DNA from: Actinomyces israelii DSM 43320
GTDB taxonomy: Bacteria > Actinomycetota > Actinomycetes > Actinomycetales > Actinomycetaceae
Reading direction: 5' to 3'
Length of the DNA: 64,000 nt
Assembly (NCBI RefSeq): GCF_000711965.1
Contig: NZ_JONS01000001.1
Location: 211,561 to 275,560 of the forward strand
Under the pieces are notes generated by a model. The model was not told the origin of the DNA, did no database searches, and worked only from the letters and a program-made list of their open reading frames with translations. This document shows, piece by piece, positions 37,951 to 47,237 of the stretch; positions within the stretch are counted from its first letter, which is position 1; each line of letters opens with the position of its first letter. The position numbers and the translations under genes are program-made.

Positions 37951-38703
37951 ATGAAAGCCCCCAGCCCCACAGCCACGGCCGCTCCGGCCCCCGTGGACGC
38001 GGCCCTCGCAGCCCTCGACACACGCGCCCGCGCCGTCTACGAGGCCGTCCGGGAGGCCGTCAGCGCGCACGGCTACCCGCCCTCCATGCGGGAGATCGGC
38101 GCCACGGTCGGTCTGACCAGCCCGTCGTCGGTCAAGCACCAGCTCGACAAGCTCGAGCGCCTCGGCCTGGTGCGGCGCGACCCGAACCGACCGCGCGCCC
38201 TCGAGATCATCATGCCCGACCATCGCGACGACGAGCCGAGGACCCCCGCCCCCGCACAGCGCGCAGAACCCGGCGAGCCGCCCCCGCCGCCGCCTCTTCC
38301 GGGCGTGGCCGAGGACGAGGCCGTCGCCGTGCCCCTCGTCGGCCGGATCGCGGCGGGCCGCCCCATCCTCGCCGAGCAGAGCATCGAGGACGTCGTGGCG
38401 CTGCCCCGGCGCCTGACCGGCGACGGCGAGCTCTTCATGCTCGAGGTCCACGGCGACTCCATGATCGAGGCCGCCATATGCGACGGCGACTGGGTCGTGG
38501 TGCGAGCCCAGGCGGACGCCTCGAACGGGGACATCGTCGCAGCCATGCTCGACGACGTCGACGGCGCCACCGCCACGGTCAAGGTCCTCTCCCGCAAGGA
38601 CGGCCACCAGTGGCTGCTGCCCCGCAACCCCGACTACACGCCGATCCCGGGAGACCAGGCTGCGATCATGGGCAAGGTCGTGACGGTGCTGCGCTCCCTC
38701 TAG
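37951..38703 (+). CDS. lexA: SOS repressor LexA
   Basis: 250-residue LexA. The N-terminal winged helix (about 20-90) reads [44 protein letters not shown]. After a proline-rich linker, the self-cleavage site AAG ([10 protein letters not shown]), catalytic serine in VHGDSM and lysine in [10 protein letters not shown] form the S24 protease site. The linker is longer than in E. coli LexA (202 residues). RecA is not in the window. The ATG has AGGAAGGA about 10 nt upstream. It is divergent from the LysM gene and shares the SOS-box control region. Confidence 0.95.
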   Translation: MKAPSPTATAAPAPVDAALAALDTRARAVYEAVREAVSAHGYPPSMREIGATVGLTSPSSVKHQLDKLERLGLVRRDPNRPRALEIIMPDHRDDEPRTPAPAQRAEPGEPPPPPPLPGVAEDEAVAVPLVGRIAAGRPILAEQSIEDVVALPRRLTGDGELFMLEVHGDSMIEAAICDGDWVVVRAQADASNGDIVAAMLDDVDGATATVKVLSRKDGHQWLLPRNPDYTPIPGDQAAIMGKVVTVLRSL

Positions 38704-38756
38704 ACGGGCGGCTCCGGGACCTGCGGCCCCTTTCTCGTCGAGATCGGTTCAAGGGA

Positions 38757-38780
38757 GCCCGGCGGGGCCCGCCGCCGGGC
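38757..38780 (+). terminator. GC-rich hairpin downstream of lexA
   Basis: GCCCGGCGG and CCGCCGGGC pair perfectly (9 bp) around a 6-nt loop, 54 bp after the lexA stop. No T tract follows, as is common for terminators of high-GC bacteria. Confidence 0.4.
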
Positions 38781-38884
38781 CTCCACCAGCCCTCGGGTCT
38801 CTCCGAGGCCCCGGGAGGCCGACACCGACCGGAAAAAGGCGGCTCCCCACCGCGCCGCACCGCCCAGCCCCGGAGTCACTCATC

Positions 38885-38890
38885 TAGCGT
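38885..38890 (+). promoter_or_regulatory. -10 element of the recQ-like gene
   Basis: TAGCGT, six bases, then ATG 38897. Leaderless arrangement. Confidence 0.45.
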
Positions 38891-38896
38891 GGCCGC

Positions 38897-41293
38897 ATGA
38901 GCCAGTCCTCCGCTCCCGACACCGACGACCCGGCCGCCCGCTCCCCCGACACCGACGACCCGGCCGCCCGCTCCCCCGACACCGACGACCCGGCCGCCCG
39001 CTCCCCCGGCGCCGCCGAATCCGCCGTCCGCGAGCGCGCCGAGGCGGTCCTGCGCGAGCTCGTCGGGCGCGAGGACGCCCGCCTGCGGGAGGACCAGTGG
39101 CGCGCCATCCGCGCCCTGGTGGTCGACCGCCGTCGGGCCCTGGTGGTCCAGCGCACCGGCTGGGGCAAGTCGGCCGTCTACTTCGTGGCCACGGTCCTGC
39201 TGCGCACCGGCTGGGGCGCCCCGCGGCCCACCTCCTCCGGGCCCGGCTCGCCCGCCCCGGCGGGCGGCGAGGGCGCGGCGTCCGGCGCGACGGTCATCAT
39301 CTCCCCGCTGCTGGCCCTCATGCGTGACCAGGTCGCGGCCGCCCGCCGCGCCGGCATCAGCGCCGTCACCATGAACTCCGCCAACGTCGCGCAGTGGCCG
39401 GACATCGAGGCCCGGGTGCGCTCCGGCGCCGTCGACGTCCTGCTGGTGTCCCCCGAGCGCCTCAACAACCCGGTCTTCCGCGACGAGGTCCTCCCCCACC
39501 TGGCCGCCGACGCAGGCCTGGTCGTCATCGACGAGGCGCACTGCATCTCGGACTGGGGCCACGACTTCCGCCCCGACTACCGGCGCATCCGCACCCTGCT
39601 GGCGGGCCTGCCGGCGCGCACGCCGGTCCTGGCCACCACGGCGACCGCCAACGCCCGCGTCACCGCCGACGTCGCCGAGCAGCTCGCCGGCGGGGAGCCG
39701 GGGTCGCGGGCCGAGCAGGTCCTCGTCCTGAGGGGGACCCTGGAGCGGGCCTCCCTCCACCTGGGCGTGCGCCGCCTGCCCGACGCGGCCTCGCGCCTGG
39801 CCTGGCTGACCGCCTACCTGCGCGGCGCCCCCGGCTCGGGGATCGTCTACTGCCTGACGGTCTCGGCGGCCGGCGAGGTCGCCGAGCGTCTGCGCGAGGC
39901 GGGCCTGGAGGCCGCCACCTACACCGGCCAGACCGACGCGGCCGAGCGCGAGCGGCTTGAGGAGGATCTCAAGGCGAACCGGGTCAAGGCGCTCGTGGCC
40001 ACCTCCGCCCTGGGCATGGGCTTCGACAAGCCCGACCTGGCCTTCGTCATCCACATGGGGGCGCCGAGCTCGCCGGTGTCCTACTACCAGCAGGTCGGGC
40101 GCGCCGGCCGGGGGGTCGATCGCGCCGAGGTGGTGCTCCTGCCGGGCGCCGAGGACCGCTCCATCTGGGACTGGTTCGGCTCCCAGGGGTTCCCGCCCGA
40201 GTCCGCCGTCCGCGAGGTCCTGGCCGCCCTGGACGAGGCGGCCGGAGCGGGCGAGGGGCCGCTGAGCACGAACGTGCTGGAGACCGCCACGAGCCTGCGC
40301 CGCACCCGCCTGGAGTCCATGCTCAAGGTCCTGGACGTCGACGGCGCGGCGCGGCGCGTGCGCGGCGGCTGGCAGTCCACCGGACGTCCCTGGACCTACG
40401 ACGCCGAGCGGTACGCGCGCGTGGAGGCCGCCCGCGTCCGCGAGCGGGAGGCGATGCTGCGCTATGAGGCGCTGGAGGCGCCCGAGTGCCGCATGGCCTT
40501 CCTGCGCGCCGCCCTGGACGACCCGGTCATGCCCGCGCACTGGCGCTGCGGGGCCTGCGACCTGTGCGGCGGGCTGGCCCTGGCCCAGGACGCGCAGGCC
40601 CGGGAGGTGGAGGCGGCCCGGGCCTCGCTGGCCCGGGTGGGGGTCGCCCTGACGCCGCGCAGGCAGTGGCCCGCCGGCATGGACCGGCTGGGGCTGCCCG
40701 GCCTGCGCGGCCGGATCAAGGAGCCCGAGCGCGCCGGGGCGGGCATGGCCGTCGGGAGGCTGGACGGCCTGGGGGTGGCCGGGGCGCTGCGCGAGCTGAT
40801 CGAGCCGGGCTCCGACGCCGAGGTCCCCCGCGCGCTGCGGGCCCCGGTGCTCCAGGTCGCCGACCGCCTGGCGGCCCTCATCGGGGCCCCTCCGACAGGC
40901 GCCGGGGACGAGACCGGCCCAGCCGCCGCGCCGCCGCAGGGGGAGGACGCGCCGCTGGGCGTCGTCATCGTCGACTCGCGGCGCCGGCCCCGGCTGGTGC
41001 GCCAGCTGGGCCGGGCGCTGGCCCGCCACCTGGGCGCCAGGCCCCTGGGAGTCGTCGGGGTGCGCGGCGAGCCGGGCCGCCACGACGTCGGCGGCGCCTA
41101 CCGGCTCGCCGAGGTGGCGCGCTCCTTGACCCTGGAGGAGTGGTCCGACGACGCCCGGACCCGGCTTACCGGGGCGCGGGTGATCCTGGTCGACGACTGG
41201 ACCGGCTCGGGCTGGACGCTCACGGTCGCGGCCCGCCTGCTGCTGTGCGCGGGCGCCGCCTCGGTCCACCCCTTCGTGCTGGCTCAGCGCTGA
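38897..41293 (+). CDS. RecQ-like helicase fused to a phosphoribosyltransferase-like domain
   Basis: 798 residues. Motif I is QRTGWGKS (85-92), motif II DEAH with CISDWGHDFRPDYRR (212-229), motif III TTATAN, and motif VI QQVGRAGRG. A RecQ-type zinc region follows (CGACDLCGG, about 550-558). There is no HRDC domain; instead the last 170 residues resemble a ComF-type phosphoribosyltransferase, with VIVDSRRRPRLVRQLGRALA and the PRPP-loop-like VILVDDWTGSGWTLTVAARLL. Three exact PDTDDPAARS repeats stand at the N-terminus. The helicase is expected to unwind DNA; the fused domain may sense or bind a nucleotide. Confidence 0.88.
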   Translation: MSQSSAPDTDDPAARSPDTDDPAARSPDTDDPAARSPGAAESAVRERAEAVLRELVGREDARLREDQWRAIRALVVDRRRALVVQRTGWGKSAVYFVATVLLRTGWGAPRPTSSGPGSPAPAGGEGAASGATVIISPLLALMRDQVAAARRAGISAVTMNSANVAQWPDIEARVRSGAVDVLLVSPERLNNPVFRDEVLPHLAADAGLVVIDEAHCISDWGHDFRPDYRRIRTLLAGLPARTPVLATTATANARVTADVAEQLAGGEPGSRAEQVLVLRGTLERASLHLGVRRLPDAASRLAWLTAYLRGAPGSGIVYCLTVSAAGEVAERLREAGLEAATYTGQTDAAERERLEEDLKANRVKALVATSALGMGFDKPDLAFVIHMGAPSSPVSYYQQVGRAGRGVDRAEVVLLPGAEDRSIWDWFGSQGFPPESAVREVLAALDEAAGAGEGPLSTNVLETATSLRRTRLESMLKVLDVDGAARRVRGGWQSTGRPWTYDAERYARVEAARVREREAMLRYEALEAPECRMAFLRAALDDPVMPAHWRCGACDLCGGLALAQDAQAREVEAARASLARVGVALTPRRQWPAGMDRLGLPGLRGRIKEPERAGAGMAVGRLDGLGVAGALRELIEPGSDAEVPRALRAPVLQVADRLAALIGAPPTGAGDETGPAAAPPQGEDAPLGVVIVDSRRRPRLVRQLGRALARHLGARPLGVVGVRGEPGRHDVGGAYRLAEVARSLTLEEWSDDARTRLTGARVILVDDWTGSGWTLTVAARLLLCAGAASVHPFVLAQR
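38915..39004 (+). repeat. 30-bp tandem repeat, three copies, in the recQ-like gene
   Basis: Three apparently identical 30-bp units encode PDTDDPAARS three times, at the N-terminus of the helicase. Copy number could vary between strains without shifting frame. Confidence 0.9.
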
Positions 41294-41896
41294 GACCCTG
41301 TCCGACCCCGCCGGACCCGTGCGATGGCCGGTGCCGGGAGGGTGCAGACGGGCAGCGCAGCCTGCGTCCCGCGCGTCAACCGAGCCATCCCAACGTCAAC
41401 GCACCTTTCCGGCGCACCGCGGGCCCGGGCGGGCGCGGCCGCGCCGTCGTCCGAGCCCCGTCATGGCCGGGACGGTCGGCTGGTCCGGCTCCGGCCCGCA
41501 CCCCTCGGGCCGCACCCGGCCGCACCAACCGTCCACCGCAGGAGCCGGCACCACAGCAGGGGACCCACCCGGCACCCGCCTGCGCCCGAGAGCGGAGAAA
41601 AGGTGGTTCCCACGCACTTTTAAGGCGATCGACACCGATGCGCTCAACAAGAATCGTTGCAATTTCGCGGTTCTACGACACAGGCGGAGCAAGGCCCAGC
41701 GTTAAAAGTGCGTAGGAGCCACCTTTCCCTACCGCAACCGGCCCCCACAAGGTCCCGAGGAACCGGGCGAGACCGCTCCCGACGAGCACCTCAGACCGAT
41801 CTCGGCAAAATCTCGGCAAAGGAGACGACCGGGAGCGGCCGAGGGAGGAGCCGGGCGCTCCGGGCGCCGACCCGCCCAACGCCCCGGACCGGTCGC
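41294..41896. other. intergenic region after the recQ-like gene
   Basis: 603 bp with no convincing gene. It contains CGTCAACGCACCTTT at 41394-41408 (13 of 15 identical to a motif repeated at 62657-62690), the palindromic element at 41599-41726, and a perfect 11-bp tandem duplication (ATCTCGGCAAA) at 41799-41820. Frames crossing it change composition and look non-coding. Confidence 0.6.
41599..41726. repeat. palindromic MITE-like element, copy 1
   Basis: 25-bp inverted ends (41599-41623 and 41702-41726; AAAGGTGGTTCCCACGC at the left) match at 23 of 25 positions and enclose 78 bp. The interior, read in reverse, aligns with the interior of the element at 62405-62540. The local A+T content is well above the surroundings. 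Non-coding as far as I can tell. Confidence 0.65.
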
Positions 41897-43408
41897 CTAG
41901 TGGTCCGACGAGCCCGTGGCGGCCTCGGCGAGCACCTCGCCGACGGGGCCTCCCGGCGCCCCGGGCTGCTCGTCCCGGAGGTAGTACCACCAGAAGGGGG
42001 CGCCCCAGGACCTCGCGCGGCCCAGCGCCGCGCTGGTCAGGTGGCGGGCGGTGGCGGTGCGGGCGGCGGCCGCGTCCTGCCGGGAGCCGAACCACCAGGG
42101 GCCGGGGTCGAGGTCGTCCCCGCCGTAGCCGAGCTCGGTCAGGGCCAGGCGCTGGTCCGGGAAAGCCTCCGCCAGGGCGGTCAGGACCCGGTCGGCGCCC
42201 GTGCCCAGCGGGTGCAGCTGGGGGTAGACGGACAGGCCCAGCACGTCGGTGAGCCCGAGCAGCTCAGGGGTGAGCTCGCTGCCCGCCCAGGTGAGGACCG
42301 AGCTCTCCCCCGACTCCTGGCCGAACTGGTAGTAGAGGGTAACCACGGTGGTGGCGGCGGCCGTGGCCGGGTCGGCGCGCACGGCCCGCGCCGCCCGCAG
42401 GGTCCTGTCGACGGCGCCGTCCCCCAGCCAGGAGCCGCCGAGCTCGTTGCCGACCTCCCAGGCGTCGGCCCCGGGCAGGCCGGCCACCAGAGCCCCCACC
42501 CGCTGGTCCCAGGCCTCGTCGCTGAAGTCCGCCATCACCTGGGAGTCGCAGACCTGCACCAGGGCGAGCGCCCCGGCGTCGTGCAGGGCGGTGACGGTCC
42601 GCCGCCAGGCGTCCAGCTCGTCGGAGTCAGAGGCGTCGTCGACGACGATCCTGGCCGCCGTGCGCCGCCGCCCCTCGCCGATGCCGGCGGCCCGGGAGAC
42701 CTGGGAGGCGTCGGGCGGCTGGGTGAAGGTGACGCCGATGAGCGCGTCGGCCGGCGCGAGCGCCCGGCCGGCCTCGTCGAGGGCCAGCTGGGCGCCGGCC
42801 GCCGCCTCCAGGGCCTCAGCCCCGCGCGAGGCGCGCTCGGCAGGGTCGGAGGCCGACGAGCAGGCCTCCAGGGCGGCGGCGGCGCCCTCCCGCAGGGACT
42901 GCACCCCGGCGCGCGCCGCCGCACCAAGGGCGTCCAGGCGCGTCCCCTGGCGCTCGTACAGGGCGCGGGCGGCGAGCTCGGCCAGGGAGTAGCGGCCCGG
43001 GCCGGGGATGTCCGCCATGAGGGCGGAGTAGCCGTGGCTCGTGGGCCACGACAGCGTCAGGGTCGCGGGGCCGCCCCCCGGCAGGTCGACGGCAGCGCTG
43101 GCCTCGTCGTCCTCGTACAGGGGCGCGTGGGCCAGGACCTCCAGGGTGCCGGTGTCCAGGAGCTGGTCGTCCCAGCCGTCCTCCCCCGCCCCGTTGGACT
43201 GGATGCGGCGCAGGCCGTCGAGGTCGAGCAGGGAGCCGGCCGGATCGACGACGTCGAGGCGCGCGACGCCCGAGCCCGGCTCGTCCTCGTCGGGCGCGCA
43301 CGCCGCCATGACGGCGGCAGCCGCGGTGGTGACGCCGGCCGTCCAGGCCAGGGCCCGGCGCCTGCTGATCCCGCCCGCGTGGTGCGCCGGGTGCACCGGG
43401 TGCGCCAT
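41897..43408 (-). CDS. Tat-exported lipoprotein, TIM-barrel glycoside hydrolase-like
   Basis: 503 residues. The N-terminus has a twin-arginine signal (ISRRRALAWTAGVTTAAAA) ending in lipobox MAAC (Cys37). After an Ala-rich helical region, the barrel contains WEVGNELGG (Glu322, candidate acid/base after Asn) at about 317-325 and LALTELGYGG (Glu425, candidate nucleophile), the clan-A pattern. The exact GH family is uncertain. ATG 43408 has CAGGAGGAG directly upstream. It is 52 bp after the DUF2334 gene. A deacetylase-like protein plus a hydrolase suggests trimming of an extracellular polysaccharide. Confidence 0.75.
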   Translation of the reverse strand: MAHPVHPAHHAGGISRRRALAWTAGVTTAAAAVMAACAPDEDEPGSGVARLDVVDPAGSLLDLDGLRRIQSNGAGEDGWDDQLLDTGTLEVLAHAPLYEDDEASAAVDLPGGGPATLTLSWPTSHGYSALMADIPGPGRYSLAELAARALYERQGTRLDALGAAARAGVQSLREGAAAALEACSSASDPAERASRGAEALEAAAGAQLALDEAGRALAPADALIGVTFTQPPDASQVSRAAGIGEGRRRTAARIVVDDASDSDELDAWRRTVTALHDAGALALVQVCDSQVMADFSDEAWDQRVGALVAGLPGADAWEVGNELGGSWLGDGAVDRTLRAARAVRADPATAAATTVVTLYYQFGQESGESSVLTWAGSELTPELLGLTDVLGLSVYPQLHPLGTGADRVLTALAEAFPDQRLALTELGYGGDDLDPGPWWFGSRQDAAAARTATARHLTSAALGRARSWGAPFWWYYLRDEQPGAPGGPVGEVLAEAATGSSDH

Positions 43409-43460
43409 AGCTCCTCCTGCCCGTGTCCGGGTGGGCGGTCCCACTCACCCGGATGCTCGC

Positions 43461-45413
43461 TCAACCCAGGTCGGTCGCCGGCACGAAGGTGTATCCGGCC
43501 CCCCTGATACCGGCGACAATATCCTTCAGCGCGTTGATGTCGTAGAAGGGGTGGAAGAAGAAGGAGGCGTTGGCGTGGGTGACCACCGTGTTCGCCTGCG
43601 CCGCCGCGATAATGTCCTGCGCCGTTCGGGCCGGGTGCTGGCTGTAGGCCTCGGGCTCGTAGTTGCCCAGGTTCTCCGGCAGGACGTTCATCCCGTAGGG
43701 GTCGGTGACCGTGTAGGGGAAGAGCTGCCCGACGTAGTCGTAGGGGCCGCCGCTGCGGCCGGTGAGCGTGCCCGCGTAGAACAGGGAGCGCTCGTAGCGG
43801 GTGGAGTAGACCTGCGAGATCCCCCGGTAGGCGGCGTCGGTGGCCGCGTAGTGGGGGGCCTCGAAGATGGCCGGGGTTGGCAGGCCCGCCTCGGCGAAGA
43901 GGTCGCGGCCGCGGGTGACGCGGTCGGCGGTCTGAGCGGCAGACATGTTCGCCAGCTCGCCGCCGATCTGCACGTAGGTCGTCTTCGTGCACGGCACCGC
44001 CTCGGCGCCCCGGTCGGGGGTGGCGGTGCACCAGGAGCGGATGAACTCGAAGTCGTCGGTGCTCACGGCCGAGTACGGGTTGGTCAGCTCGCCGTACTGG
44101 TGGGTGGTGCCGTGCTGCACGAGGGTCCCGCCGTTGTCGACCGCGTACTTGAGCACAGCGACGAGCTCGGGCCGGTCGGCCAGCGTGGTGGGGCCCTCGG
44201 GCGCGCCGTCGTTGTCCACGCCCAGGGGGTCGGTGTAGATGGGGACGACGGCCATCTGGAAGGGGACCTGCTCGCCCACGAGGTAGTCGACCTGGGCGCG
44301 CAGCTGGGCCGGGTCGGTCTCCGGGCTGACGTCCTCGATGCGGACGGCCGCGGTGCGGGTGGCGGCCGCCCCGGGCTGGAGGGTGTCGAGGACGATGTCG
44401 GCGGCCGCCAGGTAGCGGTCGGACTCGTTCATGTAGGTCATGGGGATCTCGCCGATGTAGGTCAGGTTGCCCGACTTCACCGCCCACGGGAAGGCCGACC
44501 CGGAGGACTGCGCCACGGAGGCGCAGGCGGCCTCCGCGCCGTCGGCCCCTGAGCACCGCGCCTGGCCGAGCACGCTGACGGCGGCGGCGTCGGTGATGTG
44601 GGGCGAGAGGATGCCGCTGGTGTTCAGGGCGTTGCGGCTCAGGTCCCGGCCGTTGTAGCTCACCTTCGTCACGGTGTCGGTGGCGTCGATGTAGGACGTG
44701 GCCGCGTCCCACCCGTACCGGGCCGCGAAGGCCGTCCTGCCCTCCTGGGTGGAGGTCAGCTGCCAGATGTTGAAGCCCATCCACAGCACGGGCACGTCCC
44801 CGGTCAGCACGTCGTCCCGGAAGGCCTGGGGCAGCTCGCCGTCGTAGGTGGAGCCCACGTACATCACCGCGGTGTACCGGCCCGCGAGACCGGCGACGTA
44901 GTCGGTCACCGGCAGGGTCGTCACGGCCCCGCTGTGGGATGCGAGCATGCCGGCCTCGATCGCGTAGTACTCCCCGAGCCGGCCCCACTCGCCGCCGGTG
45001 TCGAACAGGACCAGGGTGCTGGCCGGGCCGTTGGCCTGGCTGGAGAAGCTGCGGGCGCTGGCGGGCGTCTCCGGCGCCTGCGCGGCGAGGTCGCGGGGCT
45101 GCGCGGGCGCACCGGCCGCGTCGGCGGGGGCGGCGAGGTCGACCTGGGCGTCCGGGTCGAGTGCGAGCGGCAGGGTCTCCTGCCTGGCGGCCTCGGGGGC
45201 CGGTACTCCGGCGGCGGCCTGGTCGGCGACCTCGGAGGCGAGGTCCGCGGGGGCGCCCGACTCGCCCGCCGGGGCCCCGGCGGGCGAGTCGGGCGAGTCG
45301 GCGGGTGCCGCGCTCGAGCCCGGCACCGCCAGGGCGAGGGCCGCGACGCACATCGCCAGCAGAGGGAGCCCGTATCGGGTCCGGCGTTGTCCGCCGGGGA
45401 AGGGACGGGACAT
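43461..45413 (-). CDS. secreted DUF2334 (deacetylase-like) protein
   Basis: 650 residues with a signal peptide (LPLLAMCVAALALAVPGSSAAPA), an Ala/Pro linker to about 130, a Rossmann-like region (VLFDTGGEWGRLGEYY), and a DUF2334 polysaccharide-deacetylase-like domain from about 355. Candidate metal residues are the ED pair at 360-361 (VRIEDVSP) and His434/His438 in QHGTTHQYG; FFFHPFYD lies near the end. DUF2334 is related to CE4/CE18-type deacetylases. ATG 45413 has GGAGG 7 nt upstream. Forms a two-gene unit with the hydrolase. Confidence 0.82.
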   Translation of the reverse strand: MSRPFPGGQRRTRYGLPLLAMCVAALALAVPGSSAAPADSPDSPAGAPAGESGAPADLASEVADQAAAGVPAPEAARQETLPLALDPDAQVDLAAPADAAGAPAQPRDLAAQAPETPASARSFSSQANGPASTLVLFDTGGEWGRLGEYYAIEAGMLASHSGAVTTLPVTDYVAGLAGRYTAVMYVGSTYDGELPQAFRDDVLTGDVPVLWMGFNIWQLTSTQEGRTAFAARYGWDAATSYIDATDTVTKVSYNGRDLSRNALNTSGILSPHITDAAAVSVLGQARCSGADGAEAACASVAQSSGSAFPWAVKSGNLTYIGEIPMTYMNESDRYLAAADIVLDTLQPGAAATRTAAVRIEDVSPETDPAQLRAQVDYLVGEQVPFQMAVVPIYTDPLGVDNDGAPEGPTTLADRPELVAVLKYAVDNGGTLVQHGTTHQYGELTNPYSAVSTDDFEFIRSWCTATPDRGAEAVPCTKTTYVQIGGELANMSAAQTADRVTRGRDLFAEAGLPTPAIFEAPHYAATDAAYRGISQVYSTRYERSLFYAGTLTGRSGGPYDYVGQLFPYTVTDPYGMNVLPENLGNYEPEAYSQHPARTAQDIIAAAQANTVVTHANASFFFHPFYDINALKDIVAGIRGAGYTFVPATDLG

Positions 45414-45800
45414 GGTGCACCTCCGTCAGGGGCCGTTCTCGGTTGGAAGGATCCTGCGTCTCGAAGGCGCTCCGAAGACGATCGCCCCGTCGGGGAGCGA
45501 CGAGCGCCGGAAGCACCTGCTAAAGCGATCAGTGACGCAGTCAAAGTTACGATCCGGTAACGACGCTAGCATTCATAGGGACCCCTTGTATATGTCGTTG
45601 CTCACACGGAGACCCGCGGAACCCACGGGGAGGGCCGACGGGAGGGGCGTCGCGAGCCTCCCCGAGGCGGAGGGACGTGCTCCGGCGGTCCGGCGGGGGC
45701 CGGCCCCGCTGCAGGGTCCGACGTGCAGGCGAACGGCGAGACCGGCCCCGGCGGGCCCGGGCGTCCCTGTGGAGCCGGGGACGACGAGCCCCGGCGGGGG
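45414..45800. other. intergenic region between hisD and the DUF2334 gene
   Basis: 387 bp without a gene. On the minus strand TTGACT (about 45545-45540) and TAGCAG 16 nt later could be the DUF2334 promoter. A dyad, GTTAC-N6-GTAAC, is at 45546-45561. A nine-codon frame (MNASVVTGS) ends across it and is probably chance. Confidence 0.35.
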
Positions 45801-47165
45801 TCAGCCCCGGCGGGCCCGGACGGCCTCGGCGTGCGCCGGCAGGTCCTCGCAGTGCGCCAGCGCGCTCAGCGGGCCGCTCAGGGACTCCAGGGCGGCGGCG
45901 TCGTACTCGATGAGCTGGACGGGCCTGAGGTAGGCCATGACGCTCAGCCCGGAGCTGAAGCGGGCCGTGCCGCCGGTAGGCAGGACGTGGTTGGAGCCCG
46001 CCAGGTAGTCCCCCAGCGGCACGGGGCTGCAGGGGCCCACGAAGATCGCCCCGGCGTTGCGGATGCGGCGCGCGACCTCGGGGGCGCCGGCGGTGTGGAT
46101 CTCCAGGTGCTCGGCGGCGTAGGCGTCGGCGACGGCGATGCCCTGCTCCAGGTCGCGCACCAGCACGGTCCCCGACTGCCTTCCGCGCAGGGCGGTGCCG
46201 GCCCGCTCGGCGTGCCTGGTGGCGGCCAGGCGGCGCGCCAGCGCCTGGTCGACGGCGTCGGCCAGGGCCGGGGAGTCGGTGATCAGGACGCTTGCGGCGC
46301 TCGGGTCGTGCTCGGCCTGGGAGAGCAGGTCGGCGGCCGCGTACTCCGGGTCGGCGGTCCCGTCGGCCAGGACGGCGATCTCGGTGGGCCCGGCCTCGGC
46401 GTCGATGCCCACCGCGCCGCGCACGGCGCGCTTGGCGGCCGCCACGTAGATGTTGCCGGGGCCGGTGACGACGTCGACGGGATCGCACAGCATCGCCCCC
46501 GGCTCGCCGGGACCGCCCGCGGCCGCGAGGTCGGCCCGGTCGACGTCGTCGTCGGCCCGGGCGCCGTAGGCGAGCATGGCGACGGCCTGGGCGCCGCCGG
46601 CGGCGTAGACCTCGGTGAGGCCCAGCAGGGCGCAGGCGGCCAGGATCGTGGGGTGGGGCAGGCCGTTGAAGGCGGCCTGCGGCGGCGAGGTGAGCGCGAT
46701 CTGCTCGACGCCGGCGACCTGGGCGGCCACCGCGTTCATGACCACCGAGCTCGGGTAGACGGCGAGACCTCCGGGGACGTAGAGCCCGACCCTGCCCACC
46801 GGGATCCACCGCTGGACGATCCGCCCCCCGGGAACGATCTGGGTGACGGCCTCGACGGGGAGCTGGGCGGCGTGACCAGCACGGTTGTGGGCGATGCACA
46901 GCTCGAGGCCCTCGCGCACCGCCGGGTCGAGGCCGGCCAGGGCGGTCCGGAGGGCCTGCGCGGGCACGCGCAGGTGCTCGGGGCGCACGGCGTCGAAGCG
47001 CTCGGAGGCGTCGCGCACAGCGGCGGCGCCGCGCGCGCGCACGTCCTGGATGACGGGCGCCACCCGGTCCAGGGCGGTGGCGACGTCCAGGCGGGCGCGG
47101 GGCAGCGCCTCGGCGAGGTCGCGGGCGGACAGGTCCTGGTCGCGCAGGTCGATTCGGGTCAGCAC
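45801..47165 (-). CDS. hisD: histidinol dehydrogenase
   Basis: Oxidises histidinol to histidine in two NAD-dependent steps. 454 residues with [68 protein letters not shown] (zinc-site region) and EHLEIHT. GTG 47165 gives MLTRIDLRD, the usual HisD start, and lies 6 nt after TAGCAT, a leaderless pattern; the upstream in-frame GTG 47171 directly abuts the hexamer. No other his gene is nearby. Its place inside the polysaccharide region is probably incidental. Confidence 0.94.
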   Translation of the reverse strand: MLTRIDLRDQDLSARDLAEALPRARLDVATALDRVAPVIQDVRARGAAAVRDASERFDAVRPEHLRVPAQALRTALAGLDPAVREGLELCIAHNRAGHAAQLPVEAVTQIVPGGRIVQRWIPVGRVGLYVPGGLAVYPSSVVMNAVAAQVAGVEQIALTSPPQAAFNGLPHPTILAACALLGLTEVYAAGGAQAVAMLAYGARADDDVDRADLAAAGGPGEPGAMLCDPVDVVTGPGNIYVAAAKRAVRGAVGIDAEAGPTEIAVLADGTADPEYAAADLLSQAEHDPSAASVLITDSPALADAVDQALARRLAATRHAERAGTALRGRQSGTVLVRDLEQGIAVADAYAAEHLEIHTAGAPEVARRIRNAGAIFVGPCSPVPLGDYLAGSNHVLPTGGTARFSSGLSVMAYLRPVQLIEYDAAALESLSGPLSALAHCEDLPAHAEAVRARRG

Positions 47166-47171
47166 ACGCAC

Positions 47172-47177
47172 ATGCTA
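47172..47177 (-). promoter_or_regulatory. -10 element of hisD
   Basis: Minus-strand TAGCAT, six bases (GTGCGT), then GTG 47165. It decides between two possible starts. Confidence 0.45.
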
Positions 47178-47237
47178 GCCACCGGACGGTCCGGCGCGGG
47201 CGGCCCTCAGCGGGGCCCGGACCCCGAGGACGCCCGC

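Noticed and set aside
41294..41705. Frames crossing the palindromic element that share RIV-x-x-F-DTGGA with a frame in the second copy
   Set aside because: The similarity is explained by shared DNA of the repeat; neither frame has a start signal or sustained coding composition.
41799..41820. Perfect 11-bp tandem duplication ATCTCGGCAAA
   Set aside because: Too short to assign a role; noted within the intergenic entry.
45546..45561. GTTAC-N6-GTAAC dyad upstream of the DUF2334 gene as an operator
   Set aside because: Only 5-bp arms, expected by chance in this length of DNA; kept only as a note in the intergenic entry.
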